Shown piece after piece: positions 9,098-17,816 of a stretch of 64,000 nucleotides of DNA; the first letter of the stretch is position 1, and every line of letters starts with the position of its first letter. This DNA comes from Ww85 sp963745765 (GTDB lineage Bacteria; Desulfobacterota; Desulfobulbia; Desulfobulbales; Desulfocapsaceae), in contig CAVUYQ010000015.1 of assembly GCA_963745765.1 (NCBI GenBank), forward strand, positions 186,001 through 250,000, in the 5' to 3' direction. The notes under the pieces were generated by a model, which was given only the letters and a program-made list of their open reading frames with translations, was not told the origin of the DNA and made no database searches. A program made the position numbers and the translations under genes.

Positions 9098-9309
9098 GCA
9101 TGGCGATTTCTGTTGCTCTGCCGAAATGCTCCCGCCATCGGGAAAGAGCTGCCAGGGATGAGTCATGATAGACAAAGCAATTGAAACCTCGCGCAGATGC
9201 TGCTAAGCTCCTGTTACCCGTAATAGTGATGCTGTTGCGTGGCAAAGACAACAGGTAATCTGCTTGACAAATACCCTGAGGACGAAGGGCACAAAATCCG
9301 GAGGCAGCT

Positions 9310-9987
9310 ATGAAACTGAGATATTTTTCGCATTCATCCTTCCAGATCACTACCGATTCCGGTCTCGTTCTGCTGATCGATCCATTTCTTGATGACAATC
9401 CGACATCGCCGGTCAGTTCTGCGGATCTTTCAGCCGATTTCATTGTACTGACCCATGCACATGGTGATCATATCGGGGATTCTTTCAAGATCGCAGCTCG
9501 CGAGAATCCGCTGTTCATCTGTGTCAATGAGCTGGCAAATTATTGTATTGACAAAGGATTCAGAGCGCATAATATGCACATCGGCGGTGGCTACGACTTT
9601 CCTTTCGGACGGCTGAAATTTACCATTGCCCATCACGGATCGGTGACTCCCGATGGCGTTTATGGCGGGGAACCGGCCGGGGTCATACTGAGCATTGACG
9701 GTCTCAACTTGTATCATACGGGTGATACCGGTCTTTTCTATGATATGAAGCTGATCGGGGAGATGACCCCTCTTGACTATATGCTGCTTCCGATCGGAGA
9801 CAATTTTACCATGGGTATAACCGATGCACTCAAGGCCGTAGAGCTTGCTCAACCCAGGGTCGCTATTCCGATGCATTATGATACCTTCGGGGTGATTAAG
9901 ACGGATCCTCAGGTTTTCAAAGCGAAGGTGGAAGCACTCGGTAAAAAGGGTATCGTCATGGCCTACGGCGAAGAGATCAAACTTTAG
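9310..9987 (+). CDS. UPF0173-type metal-dependent hydrolase (MBL fold)
   Basis: A 225-residue protein, normal length for UPF0173. The metallo-beta-lactamase motif THAHGDHIGD sits at about residues 50-59, with further metal ligands in IAHHGS, YHTGDTG and PMHYDTFG. It starts MKLRYFSHSSFQI, the standard start of this family, and has a ribosome site GGAGG 6 bases upstream of 9310. The physiological substrate of UPF0173 proteins is not known. It precedes an EamA transporter in the same direction. Confidence 0.9.
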   Translation: MKLRYFSHSSFQITTDSGLVLLIDPFLDDNPTSPVSSADLSADFIVLTHAHGDHIGDSFKIAARENPLFICVNELANYCIDKGFRAHNMHIGGGYDFPFGRLKFTIAHHGSVTPDGVYGGEPAGVILSIDGLNLYHTGDTGLFYDMKLIGEMTPLDYMLLPIGDNFTMGITDALKAVELAQPRVAIPMHYDTFGVIKTDPQVFKAKVEALGKKGIVMAYGEEIKL

Positions 9988-10079
9988 AAACACTTACATG
10001 ACGCGGCGGGCAGGGTTGCCGCCCGCAGAGCGCCAAGTTCAGGGGCGGGGCGCGCGGATGTGAGCCGGGTGGCAGTCAA

Positions 10080-11039
10080 TTGCAAGAAAAGAATGATGGA
10101 TCGCTTCCTCCCTCCGGGGAGCAGGGACTGCCGGCCGGAGCCTCGCTGTATGCGGCTTTTCTCTGTATTCTGTTTGGCGCCAACCCGGTGGCGATCAAAT
10201 TCAGTCTTGCCGGACTGGGTCTCTATACCAACGCCGGTCTGCGTTTTATTTTCGCTTCCATCGCGGTACTTCTCTGGGCCCGGTTCACCGGGCGAACGCT
10301 TGCTATCAGCCGGGCCCAGCTCCGTCAGCTCCTCCCTCTCGGCGCCATCTTTGCGGCCCAGCTTGCCTTCTTTTACGCAGGTCTGACTAAAACAACCGCA
10401 TCTCATTGCGCGTTGATCTCCAATGTGCTGCCGTTCGTGGTGATGGTACTGGCCCATTTTTTTATTCCAGGAGACCGGATAAGTCTGAAAAAAACTTTGG
10501 GTCTGGTCCTCGGGTTTGCCGGTGTGCTCGTTCTTCTGGCCGATTCCATCATGCTTAGCGGCGATGTGCTTATCGGCGATATGCTGGTTCTGATGGCTGT
10601 CCTTGTCTGGGGCTGCAACGCGGTGTATTCAAAAAGGATCATCAAGGACTTCCAGCCGTTCCAGATCACCATCTATCCGATGCTGATGTCGCTGCCGTTT
10701 TTTGTTGCGGGCATGTTCCTTTTTGATGATCCCATGGTCCGCCATGTTGATACGCCGGTCATCACGTCGATGCTCTACCAGATCTTTGTTACCGCATCGT
10801 TCGGCATGGTGGCCTGGAGCAGTCTGATAAAAAAATACGGCGCTACCGCTGTACACGCATTTGTCTTCGTCATGCCGGTATCAGGCGTTTTCTTCGGGAT
10901 AGTGCTGCTCGGTGAACCGTTGACCGTCAACCTGGTTGTATCTATCGTACTGGTTACCGCCGGCCTTATTGTGCTCAACAGGAAACGGCGTAAAATAACG
11001 GTTATTGCCATTGATCAACCCATACGATCTGAAAAGTAA
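10080..11039 (+). CDS. EamA/DMT-family membrane transporter
   Basis: About 319 residues with roughly ten hydrophobic segments arranged as two EamA repeats: the first from ASLYAAFLCILFGANPVAIKF, the second from DMLVLMAVLVWGCNAVYSKR. Conserved glycines and PVSGVFFGIVLLGEP near the end are typical of drug/metabolite transporters. The likely start is a TTG at 10080; no ATG gives the complete first helix, so the exact start is uncertain. Cargo cannot be predicted. It ends with a basic cytoplasmic tail (NRKRRK). It is followed closely by terB-like and DUF3820 genes in the same direction. Confidence 0.85.
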   Translation: MQEKNDGSLPPSGEQGLPAGASLYAAFLCILFGANPVAIKFSLAGLGLYTNAGLRFIFASIAVLLWARFTGRTLAISRAQLRQLLPLGAIFAAQLAFFYAGLTKTTASHCALISNVLPFVVMVLAHFFIPGDRISLKKTLGLVLGFAGVLVLLADSIMLSGDVLIGDMLVLMAVLVWGCNAVYSKRIIKDFQPFQITIYPMLMSLPFFVAGMFLFDDPMVRHVDTPVITSMLYQIFVTASFGMVAWSSLIKKYGATAVHAFVFVMPVSGVFFGIVLLGEPLTVNLVVSIVLVTAGLIVLNRKRRKITVIAIDQPIRSEK

Positions 11040-11074
11040 CAACCGCCGCTCCCGAACAATAATGGAGAAATCCA

Positions 11075-11531
11075 ATGCTTGATTTGATAAAGAAAGTTCT
11101 CGGAAAAAATGGAAATAAGAACAGATCGGAATGTACCGACTGATCAGGATATGCACGTTGCTCTCTGTGTCCTGATGCTGGAAGCGGCGCATGCCGATGG
11201 CGATTGTTCCGCCGAGGAAATGGAGCATGTCATTGCGACACTGACAACAAAGTGCGGTGTTGCCCGCACAGATATTGATGCATTGATTGACCTGGCCAAC
11301 AAAAAACGTGAAGATTCGGTGGATCTCTTTAGCTTTACCCGTTACCTGAACCAGAACTACTCCAATCAAGAGAAGATGGCGGTCATGGAAGCCGTCTGGG
11401 TTGTGATACTTACCGACGGTCAACTTGAAGCACACGAAGACCATTTTGCCCATAAACTGGCCAATCTCCTGCGCTTGACCCACAAGGAGCTGATTGATGC
11501 CAAGATCCGCGCTCGCGGTCAGCTCGATTGA
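11075..11531 (+). CDS. TerB-like tellurite-resistance family protein; N-terminus out of frame
   Basis: Residues from VPTDQDMHVALCVLMLEAAHADGDC onward form a TerB-type all-helical domain (acidic ADGDCSAEE near the first helix pair, LTDGQLEAHED near the second). A good start (ATG at 11075, preceded by GGAGAAA) gives MLDLIKKVLGKNGN, a typical TerB N-terminus, but this frame stops at 11141. The main frame opens at 11109. The two frames meet around the A-run in GGAAAAAATGG (about 11104-11112). A single-base indel would join them into a normal protein of about 150 residues. Alternatives are reinitiation at 11109, slippage on the A6 run, or a sequencing error. TerB-family proteins are linked to tellurite and stress response, but isolated members like this have no defined role. 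Confidence 0.7.
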
Positions 11532-11546
11532 GGTGACCCTTAAATC

Positions 11547-11774
11547 ATGTCCGATCTCAGCGATTTTTTCGATCCGGAACAGCTTCTGGAGTTGAGCAGG
11601 GTCCGGATGCCGTTTGGTAAATACAGCGGACGGCTGCTCATCGATCTGCCGGAACCCTATGTGGTCTGGTTCGCCCGGAAAGGTTTTCCTCGCGGTAAAC
11701 TTGGAGAGATGCTGCAGACCATCTATGAGATCAAACTGAACGGTCTTGAATATCTCTTCGATCCGTTACGCTGA
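11547..11774 (+). CDS. DUF3820 family protein
   Basis: A 75-residue protein with the characteristic RMPFGKYSGRLLIDLPEPYV near residue 20-40 and WFARKGFPRGKLGEML after it, matching DUF3820. Length is normal for the family. It lies 15 bases downstream of the TerB-like gene and is likely cotranscribed with it. The function is unknown; the PFGKY.G...L.dlP pattern is also found in some nuclease-associated proteins. Confidence 0.85.
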   Translation: MSDLSDFFDPEQLLELSRVRMPFGKYSGRLLIDLPEPYVVWFARKGFPRGKLGEMLQTIYEIKLNGLEYLFDPLR

Positions 11775-11945
11775 CCTCCTTGATCACTGCAGCACCGCAG
11801 GTCTGACCCCAGAACCCCGCGGCGAGTGCCTTGTCGCTGGTTGGTTGATCCGGCTGGGCACTCAGTGCTTCAAAATAAAAAACCTTCAGATCTTCTGCCG
11901 CTCAGCGCAGCAGGTCGGCAAGTTCCCTGTTACCGGGACTTTCAC

Positions 11946-12140
11946 TGTTTCCCTGAATAGTTCCTCGACGGCAATGGCATAGCTGATATAATCGGCGCCG
12001 ACTCCGCCGTATTTTTCAGGAAAGACGATGCCGGTCAGCCCCAGCTCAGCCAGCTTATCGAACATCAGCGCCCCCTCCGCCGACGTACGTGATGAAGAAG
12101 AACGCTTTGACCGGGCGCTGATGTTCGATAAGCTGGCTGG
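11946..12140. pseudogene. Two acyl-CoA dehydrogenase fragments in opposite orientation
   Basis: On the minus strand, 12072 down to about 11946 reads LMFDKLAELGLTGI then VFPEKYGGVGADYISYAIAV, an acyl-CoA dehydrogenase N-terminal domain. On the plus strand, about 12086 to 12139 reads RDEEERFDRALMFDKLAG, the segment just before it in the same family. The two share a perfect 26-bp inverted repeat (12047-12072 and 12114-12139) spaced by 41 bases. This is a rearranged remnant, not a gene. A stub of the extreme N-terminus of the same family occurs at 20074-20148. Confidence 0.7.
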
Positions 12141-12240
12141 TGAATGCTGATGTTAGTCAATATTTTTATTTACAGAGAAAATTAAAGATCAATCACAAAA
12201 CCTGTGGAATAACGGGTATCACGGCTGCGCGGGGAAACAC

Positions 12241-13533
12241 TTAGAAGTCGTACATCTGGAGTATAATATCTGAACGGGTCAGGATACCGACAAGATGCTC
12301 GCCGTCTACTACCGGCAGCAGTCCTTCTTTTGACTGGTTCATCAGTTCGAGGGCCTCCCGGCTATTTTTATCTGCCGTCAGTCGGGGAATCTGGCGCTTG
12401 GTAAACCCTTTTACCGAGTTATCCAGTCTTTTGCCCTGTAAGGCTTTTTCGAAATCGGGGCCTGATAAACTGCCGAGCAATCGGGTTCCCTTACAGACCA
12501 TGACGGCGTTTACCCGCTGATTATTAAAGATTTTCAGGGCCTGGTTCATGTTCAGATCATCGCCAACCATATAGGGTTCGGGGGCTGACATAATATCCCT
12601 GACGAGAATCTCCCGGCGGGTGGCCTGTTTAACGAGATTTATCAGCTGTCTGGCAACCGCAGCACTCTCCGCCCCCTTTATCGTTGCCGACCCCGCACCT
12701 GGATGCCCGCCGCCGCCCATGGCCCTGACCACGGCTCCAACATCGATTTTCTGTGGATTGCCGCGACCGATCACCATGCATTTGTCCAGGCTTGTTGGAA
12801 AGATGCCGAATGCCGCGTCCAGTCCTTTGAATTCCTTGTATTTCGAGATCAGCGAGGCGAGGAGCGTCAGGCCGCTTCTTACCGGTTGCACGCACAGGCC
12901 TATCTTGCGCCCGTCTACCTCGACAACCTGGGCCGAGGCCAGCATATTCGCGAATACTTCGGAGTGGGCATCGTCAATGGAATCCTCCAGGTAGGAAGAG
13001 ACAACGTTCAGATCGGCGCCGTTTTCCAGGAGATACGCCACCATATGGGCATCTCTCGCGGTAGCGGAAGAAAAACGCAGACAGCCGGTATCGTCATAGA
13101 TGCCAAGGAGGAAGAGTGTTGCATGCATCGGTGTGAAGGCGGTGTCCCTGCGCTGCATTTCCTCGAGAAGCAGGGTAACGGTGGCGCCCACCTCTTCGCG
13201 GCGGCCCCCGCCGCTTTTAATGGTCACGCCGGCCATGTGATGATCCCAGCAGATTACCTCAAGTTCTGCTCTCCTCTCATAGAGTGATTCCAGGCGATCA
13301 AGCCGCTGCCAGTTGTTGGTGTCGACAATTATCAGGGAGTCAACCTGCTCAGGGTCAAGATGTTTTCTGGTTTCGATAAACAGCATATCCTGATGGATGG
13401 ACAAAAACGATTTGACCTCGGGTGCCATATGGGAAGGAATGTAACCGACTGAGCCGGGATAGAGGAAGGTGCAGGCCACCATGGATGCCAGACCGTCAAA
13501 ATCGGTATTCGTATGGGTCGTGATAATCTGCAT
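12241..13533 (-). CDS. DHH-family phosphoesterase with two CBS domains
   Basis: A 430-residue protein. The N-terminal DHH domain has THTNTDFDGLASMVA (DxDG metal motif), VDTNN and WDHH, followed by a DHHA1 domain with GGGGHPGAGSA. Two CBS repeats follow: from about residue 310 (VRDIMSAPEPYMVGDDLNMN) and from about 375 to the end (GILTRSDIILQMYDF). Related proteins in Deltaproteobacteria carry an additional tRNA nucleotidyltransferase head after the CBS pair; here the protein ends right after the second CBS domain. That suggests a stand-alone nanoRNase/pAp-phosphatase-type enzyme controlled by nucleotide binding to the CBS pair (inference). It is a single gene. Confidence 0.85.
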   Translation of the reverse strand: MQIITTHTNTDFDGLASMVACTFLYPGSVGYIPSHMAPEVKSFLSIHQDMLFIETRKHLDPEQVDSLIIVDTNNWQRLDRLESLYERRAELEVICWDHHMAGVTIKSGGGRREEVGATVTLLLEEMQRRDTAFTPMHATLFLLGIYDDTGCLRFSSATARDAHMVAYLLENGADLNVVSSYLEDSIDDAHSEVFANMLASAQVVEVDGRKIGLCVQPVRSGLTLLASLISKYKEFKGLDAAFGIFPTSLDKCMVIGRGNPQKIDVGAVVRAMGGGGHPGAGSATIKGAESAAVARQLINLVKQATRREILVRDIMSAPEPYMVGDDLNMNQALKIFNNQRVNAVMVCKGTRLLGSLSGPDFEKALQGKRLDNSVKGFTKRQIPRLTADKNSREALELMNQSKEGLLPVVDGEHLVGILTRSDIILQMYDF

Positions 13534-14165
13534 CTATGCCTCTTCTGTTTCTTTTAACACCTTGCAAGCAGAGTAAGCTTTTGCAATATTTTTCTACTGC
13601 TTACCAATTATAGAGCTGAAGGTCCAACAGAGATATTATTGTATAGGTGTTTTCCATTGCAGACAAGTTTCATCTGACCCCGGTAACTGGTGATTTGTCC
13701 TGTCAGGCCCGGATAGTCTTTTGTTCTCGCGTATGGCAGGAAATTGCCGGATACGCCCCTTGCCTTGCCGGTCGCTGCAAAAGCGGTGGTGCTCATCAGG
13801 CGGTTCCGTCACCGATCACCTGACCGTTTCCATCAGCCTCTTTTCACCGCAAGTCGCCTTTGTTTTATAATTACACTAAAAACTTAAATTTCTTTTTTTT
13901 TGACACTCCACTGAAGAGTGCAAATAAGTAGGAGGTGAGAGGTATTACAATGTGGTGTCTCGGCTGGTCCGCCTTGTCTGCTTGCAGTAAGCTCATGGTA
14001 ACTCACAAATAAAAAGGGAGAGGAGACTATGAAACGCAGATTATGGATGTCTTCATGCAGGTGCACGTGCCGGAGGACTACGAGGGGATGAAAACCTGGA
14101 AGGCTTCCCTTGCCGAGCGCTTCAAATATAATGAGCATCATATCCCTACGATAAGTGAGGACAAC
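13534..14165. other. Intergenic region upstream of the SYLF gene, with a short Shine-Dalgarno-led frame
   Basis: No full gene. A 20-codon frame at 14029-14091 (MKRRLWMSSCRCTCRRTTRG) has a strong ribosome site, GGGAGAGGAGACT. The same DNA read in the frame of the SYLF gene gives MDVFMQVHVPEDYEGMKTW, which could be a real N-terminal or upstream protein segment broken by an indel. A TTGACA at 13899 could be a -35 element for this region, but the -10 is weak. Confidence 0.35.
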
Positions 14166-14756
14166 ATGAAACCAAGCAATTCAGTTATTTGCGGTCTATC
14201 TATCGTGCTTTTAATCGGGCATGCCCTGATTACGGCTGGATCCGCCCAAGCGGCAACACCTGAGGAAATTGAGCAGCAGCGGGCAGATATCCGCAGCATG
14301 GCAGACGATACGCTCGAACGTCTCTACAAAGTGCAACCTTCAGCTAAAAAGGCAGTTGCGAAATCAGCCGGCTATGCCGTATTCAGTAACTTCGGCATGA
14401 AGATTCTGTTTTTTGGAGGCGGCACCGGGGAAGGAATTGCCGTATACAACAAGACCAAGAAAGAAATCTTCATGAAGATGATCGAGGTCCAGGCCGGCTT
14501 GGGGATGGGGATCAAAAAATTCCGACTTGTTTTTGTGTTTGAAAATAAGAATGATCTGGACCGTTTCGTAAATTCAGGCTGGGAGTTGGGCGGTCAGGGT
14601 ACGGCGGCGGCTCAGGCAAGCGGGGAAGGAGGTTCTTTTGCCGGCGCCATGTCCGTAACCACCGGTGTCTGGCTCTATCAACTGACGGATGACGGCCTGG
14701 CTCTGGAACTGACGGCAAAGGGCACCAAATACTATAAGGACAATTCGCTCAACTAG
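14166..14756 (+). CDS. SYLF/lipid-binding (YSC84-like) exported protein
   Basis: A 196-residue protein with a signal peptide (MKPSNSVICG...HALITAGSAQA, cleavage likely after AQA). The mature part has the YSC84/SYLF pattern: AKKAVAKSAGYAVFSNFG, GGGTGEGIAVY and VQAGLGMGIKKFRLVFVF. SYLF domains bind membranes or phosphoinositides in eukaryotes; bacterial exported members are uncharacterised. Start at 14166 was chosen because it begins the signal peptide and has AGTGAGGAC just upstream. It is not in an operon with recognisable partners. Confidence 0.85.
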   Translation: MKPSNSVICGLSIVLLIGHALITAGSAQAATPEEIEQQRADIRSMADDTLERLYKVQPSAKKAVAKSAGYAVFSNFGMKILFFGGGTGEGIAVYNKTKKEIFMKMIEVQAGLGMGIKKFRLVFVFENKNDLDRFVNSGWELGGQGTAAAQASGEGGSFAGAMSVTTGVWLYQLTDDGLALELTAKGTKYYKDNSLN

Positions 14757-15006
14757 GGAAGTGCTTGAGAAGTCAGAATTCGGGCCATGGATCTAGGGAA
14801 GACGCAAGAGGTGCTTATCTTCTTTTTCACGGTCTGCCGTTATCTATTGCCGGGCTTTGCGGAAAGTTGGAAGAAATTGAAAGGAAAAGGCAAAACCGTG
14901 GAGAGTATACTTATCTCTATCATCCAGTCATTCATTGGCAGTTGCGTTTCAAGCGACCGGAGCGCAATTTAGTATACGGTCACCGAATTGGGGGCCGTTT
15001 TCCCTT

Positions 15007-15312
15007 TCAAAGTCCCTGCAAAATTTGAAATAGATACTTTCGGAGGAACCAGTACCAGTAAATAACATGATCCGGTTGGACGTTCAATTCGAGAACGCTT
15101 CCTGCTTGCTGTTCGACAAATGCTCTTCTACAGTCCTCTGTCTCTTTAGCCACCTCGCCTATAAGTTTCTTATATCGATAATTCGGCACAAACACGATAT
15201 GATACTGGCAGTGCCATATCTTTGTGATAGTTTTCGACAACGGCTCATTGCCTACGCCTCTTCCTGTGTTGTGGGGACAGCACGTTGAGAGTTGCAGCAA
15301 TGAGTCGTTCAT
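15007..15312 (-). pseudogene. IS200/IS605-type transposase (TnpA) relic
   Basis: About 101 codons that read KIWHCQYHIVFVPNYRYKKL, then GEVAKE and VLELNVQPDHVIYW. The family has HxH (HUH) nuclease motif in PDHVHLL; here the second His and the rest of the catalytic segment are lost (PDHVIYW), and the tyrosine-bearing C-terminal half is absent. The full enzyme would be about 140 residues. It is a dead fragment. The family typically mobilises small hairpin-ended elements; the palindromic repeat at 2539-2642 is a candidate for such a passenger. Confidence 0.75.
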
Positions 15313-15416
15313 ATGGCAAAGCCTATGAACTCTGACCCTGGTCGGAGACCAAGGAGTTCTCTATTCGACTAGAATTTACAAAGAAACAGTGACTTTCCAG
15401 AGACACATTCACCGCT

Positions 15417-16997
15417 ATGAGCACTCCGAAGAATAGGAATTTGCCGCAACCTCCAGGCAAGCTTATTGTATCTGCTGAAAATGCTCTCCTTGCCCTGTGG
15501 CTCTTTGCGATTATTGCCTCGTTACTCACCCATGAACTCTGGCGTGACGAGACCCGTGAATATCTGCTGGCTGTCGGCATTGATAATTTTTCTGAATATT
15601 TCAATTACGCCAAGGTCGACGGGCACCCGCTGCTGTGGAGAACAATTTTAATCGTCCTGCATTGGTTGGTGCCGCATCCGGTGATCCTGCCGATGGCCAG
15701 TATCCTCATCGGTTTTTTGACCGTCTATCTCTTTGTCAAGTATTCACCCTTCCCATTATTGCACAAGGCTCTGTTTATCTTTGGAGTAGTCGTATTCTCT
15801 GCCAATACCGTCGAAGCGCGGGATTACGGAATCAGTATGCTGCTTTTTTTCCTCTTTGCCGTTTTTTATTGCCGTGAAGACCGTCACCCCATTGTGATAG
15901 GTGTTCTCCTCTTTCTCGAGGCCAATACCAACCAATACGGGATGTACCTGTCTGGTCTGCTGCTCGCCTGCTGGATAGCCGATTCAGGTTTTCATGTTCT
16001 TAAGGATAAGCGATACATTATTGCGGCACTCATTGCTTTGCTCGGTATTGGTATTTCACTATACAGCACCCGCATTGACGCCGATTCCGTTTTTGTTCCC
16101 AGCGAGTATCTCGCCCAAATCACCTACGCTCAAGATATCATTAAGGCCTTTAAGCACCCCGGAGAATTCATCTATTATATATTAAACATTCCTATTATCT
16201 ATAGAGATTTGTTGGTTATTTTGTTAATCATTGGACTCCTGGCCGTGCGTCCGTATCTCGGTCTCACCCTCTATGTTGCCATAGTCATCTTTAATTTCGT
16301 CGCGATAACCTTTATTTATCCGCAGACCAGACATCAGGGGGTTCTCTACGGGTTTATCATAGTACTCTTTTGGATGACCCTGCACGGTATAAAAACACAT
16401 GAGAAAACGGGATGGTTCAAACACGCCAAAACGGTTTTCTATTTCATATTGTTTGCGGTATTGCTTCCCTTCATGGCCCATGAGGTCCAGATCAACTATA
16501 GTATCGTCGATCAGGAAGCACGCGTGGAGAAGAGTTCCGCCATGGCTCTTGGAAAATTCCTCTCAACCAACGAGCCTTTTCACAAGGCAATTATCATCGG
16601 TTCTCCTGAATACATGCTCGAACCGATAGCCTATTATTCAGGAAACAGGATATTTCTCACCCAGGAAAAACGCTTCCGTAATTTTGTCAGCTTTTCCAAA
16701 GAATTCGACACCGATTCAAGCCTGTCCTCACTTTTGGATACCGCCGAGAAACTCAACAGCCAGGAGCAGGTACCGGTACTTATTGTCCTTGGATACTTCG
16801 GCATTAAAGAAGGTATGAAGTTTTCCACCATTTATCGGGGTACCTTTCTTATTGACCAGCTGGACAGATTTAAGAAAGAAACGGTTAAGTTGCTTGAATT
16901 CAACAACTCATTGGGTGATGAGAACTATCAGGTTTTTCTCTATCTTCCGCAGAATAATCTGACACGATATCGCAATAAATATATGGAAATCAGGTAA
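15417..16997 (+). CDS. Polytopic membrane protein, GT-C glycosyltransferase-like
   Basis: About 526 residues with 9-11 hydrophobic segments. The first extracytoplasmic loop contains HELWRDETREYL, the acidic WRDE pattern typical of GT39/GT-C fold glycosyltransferases that use lipid-linked sugars, followed by GHPLLW. A soluble C-terminal part (about residues 370-526) is predicted outside the membrane. The gene carries no sugar-pathway neighbours, so the acceptor is unknown. Start ATG at 15417 gives a short cytoplasmic Pro-rich leader before the first helix. Assignment to GT-C is by motif and topology only. Confidence 0.65.
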   Translation: MSTPKNRNLPQPPGKLIVSAENALLALWLFAIIASLLTHELWRDETREYLLAVGIDNFSEYFNYAKVDGHPLLWRTILIVLHWLVPHPVILPMASILIGFLTVYLFVKYSPFPLLHKALFIFGVVVFSANTVEARDYGISMLLFFLFAVFYCREDRHPIVIGVLLFLEANTNQYGMYLSGLLLACWIADSGFHVLKDKRYIIAALIALLGIGISLYSTRIDADSVFVPSEYLAQITYAQDIIKAFKHPGEFIYYILNIPIIYRDLLVILLIIGLLAVRPYLGLTLYVAIVIFNFVAITFIYPQTRHQGVLYGFIIVLFWMTLHGIKTHEKTGWFKHAKTVFYFILFAVLLPFMAHEVQINYSIVDQEARVEKSSAMALGKFLSTNEPFHKAIIIGSPEYMLEPIAYYSGNRIFLTQEKRFRNFVSFSKEFDTDSSLSSLLDTAEKLNSQEQVPVLIVLGYFGIKEGMKFSTIYRGTFLIDQLDRFKKETVKLLEFNNSLGDENYQVFLYLPQNNLTRYRNKYMEIR

Positions 16998-17029
16998 TTA
17001 TTTACTCAATTACCAATATATTCCGATTG

Positions 17030-17702
17030 CGGCTACAATGAGCCGCGGCCTTACAACCGAACTCATAACGTTTATGGACCTTGCCCAGCGTGCCGGCGGT
17101 CGGGCCGTGTTGGTAAAGGATTGCAAATGATGGTTTCCTCACTGAAATCTTGACTTCAGCGGCCATGAATGGTCCTGATAGTACAGACCAGCGTGGCGGT
17201 GAGGCATGGAGAACATGAGCCTGGCACCCTATTATCTTGAAAAGGCGCGTTGGGGACACCGGATGGGTCCCGGCACCATCCAGGATCATATGGTTCACGA
17301 CGGCCTGTGGGATGTCGTCAATGACTTCCATATGGGGATGTCCAACGAGATTATCAGTGAAAAATGGGGAGTCAGCCGGGAGGAACAGGATCGTTTTGCC
17401 GAAGAGTCCTATCGCCGCGCCGTGGCGGCCTCGTCGGCTGGCGTCTTCAAGTCCCAGATCGGGCCGGTATCGATACCGCAGAGAGAAGAGGAAAGGATCC
17501 TCTCCTCTCTGCCACCGATGAATGTCCCGCCGAGACGAGCTACCAGAGCCTTGCCGGAATGAGGCCTGCCTTCAAGGAGGGTGGCGTCGGCACGGCCGGC
17601 AACACCTCGGTCATCAGAGATGGTGCCGCAGCCCTGATCCTGATGAGTGAAGAGAAGGCCCGGCAGTTAGGCTGCCGGATCATGGCCTGCCGGGGAGCAG
17701 AT
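17030..17702 (+). pseudogene. Decayed acetyl-CoA acetyltransferase (thiolase)
   Basis: Recognisable middle segments in shifting frames: MENMSLAPYYLEKARWGHRM and HDGLWDVVNDFHMGM from 17206, EEQDRFAEESYRRAVAA, and then in another frame AFKEGGVGTAGNTSVIRDGA and LILMSEEKARQLG up to about 17690. The active-site Cys region is scrambled upstream (17030-17200) and the C-terminal catalytic His/Cys domain is missing. At least two frame changes are needed. It was a degradative/biosynthetic thiolase of a beta-oxidation cluster whose other members follow. Confidence 0.75.
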
Positions 17703-17816
17703 ATGCAGTTTAAAACGTTTGGCGTAATAGCTGCCGGTCAGATGGGCAGCGGCATAGCCCGGGTCGCCGCGGCCAGCGGGAAGCGTCAACAAGCGGGGGG
17801 GATACGGTTCATATGA
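17703..17816 (+). pseudogene. 3-hydroxyacyl-CoA dehydrogenase N-terminal stub
   Basis: A 37-codon frame beginning MQFKTFGVIAAGQMGSGIA, the NAD-binding start of 3-hydroxybutyryl-CoA dehydrogenase (normally GVIGAGQMG; here one glycine has become alanine). After ARVAAASG the similarity stops and the frame ends at a TGA that overlaps the start of the next gene as ATGA. About 250 residues are missing. It marks a deletion junction between the thiolase/dehydrogenase pair and the M24 peptidase gene. Confidence 0.7.

Noticed and set aside
7488..9189. CRISPR-like repeats (GAAACC)
   Set aside because: Only two copies 1.7 kb apart with a gene between them, no spacers.
10003..10028. Possible terminator hairpin (GCGGGC/GCCCGC) after the UPF0173 gene
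   Set aside because: No U-run follows and the stem is short; not supported well enough.
12703..13287. 194-codon rightward frame inside the DHH-CBS gene
   Set aside because: Complement of a clear DHH/DHHA1 region; composition and lack of motifs show it to be a shadow.
13608..13796. 62-codon leftward frame
   Set aside because: No recognisable family, weak start, likely random; covered in the intergenic entry only.
14765..15028. Small rightward frames after the SYLF gene
   Set aside because: They overlap the palindromic-repeat-like sequence near 14900 and show no motif.
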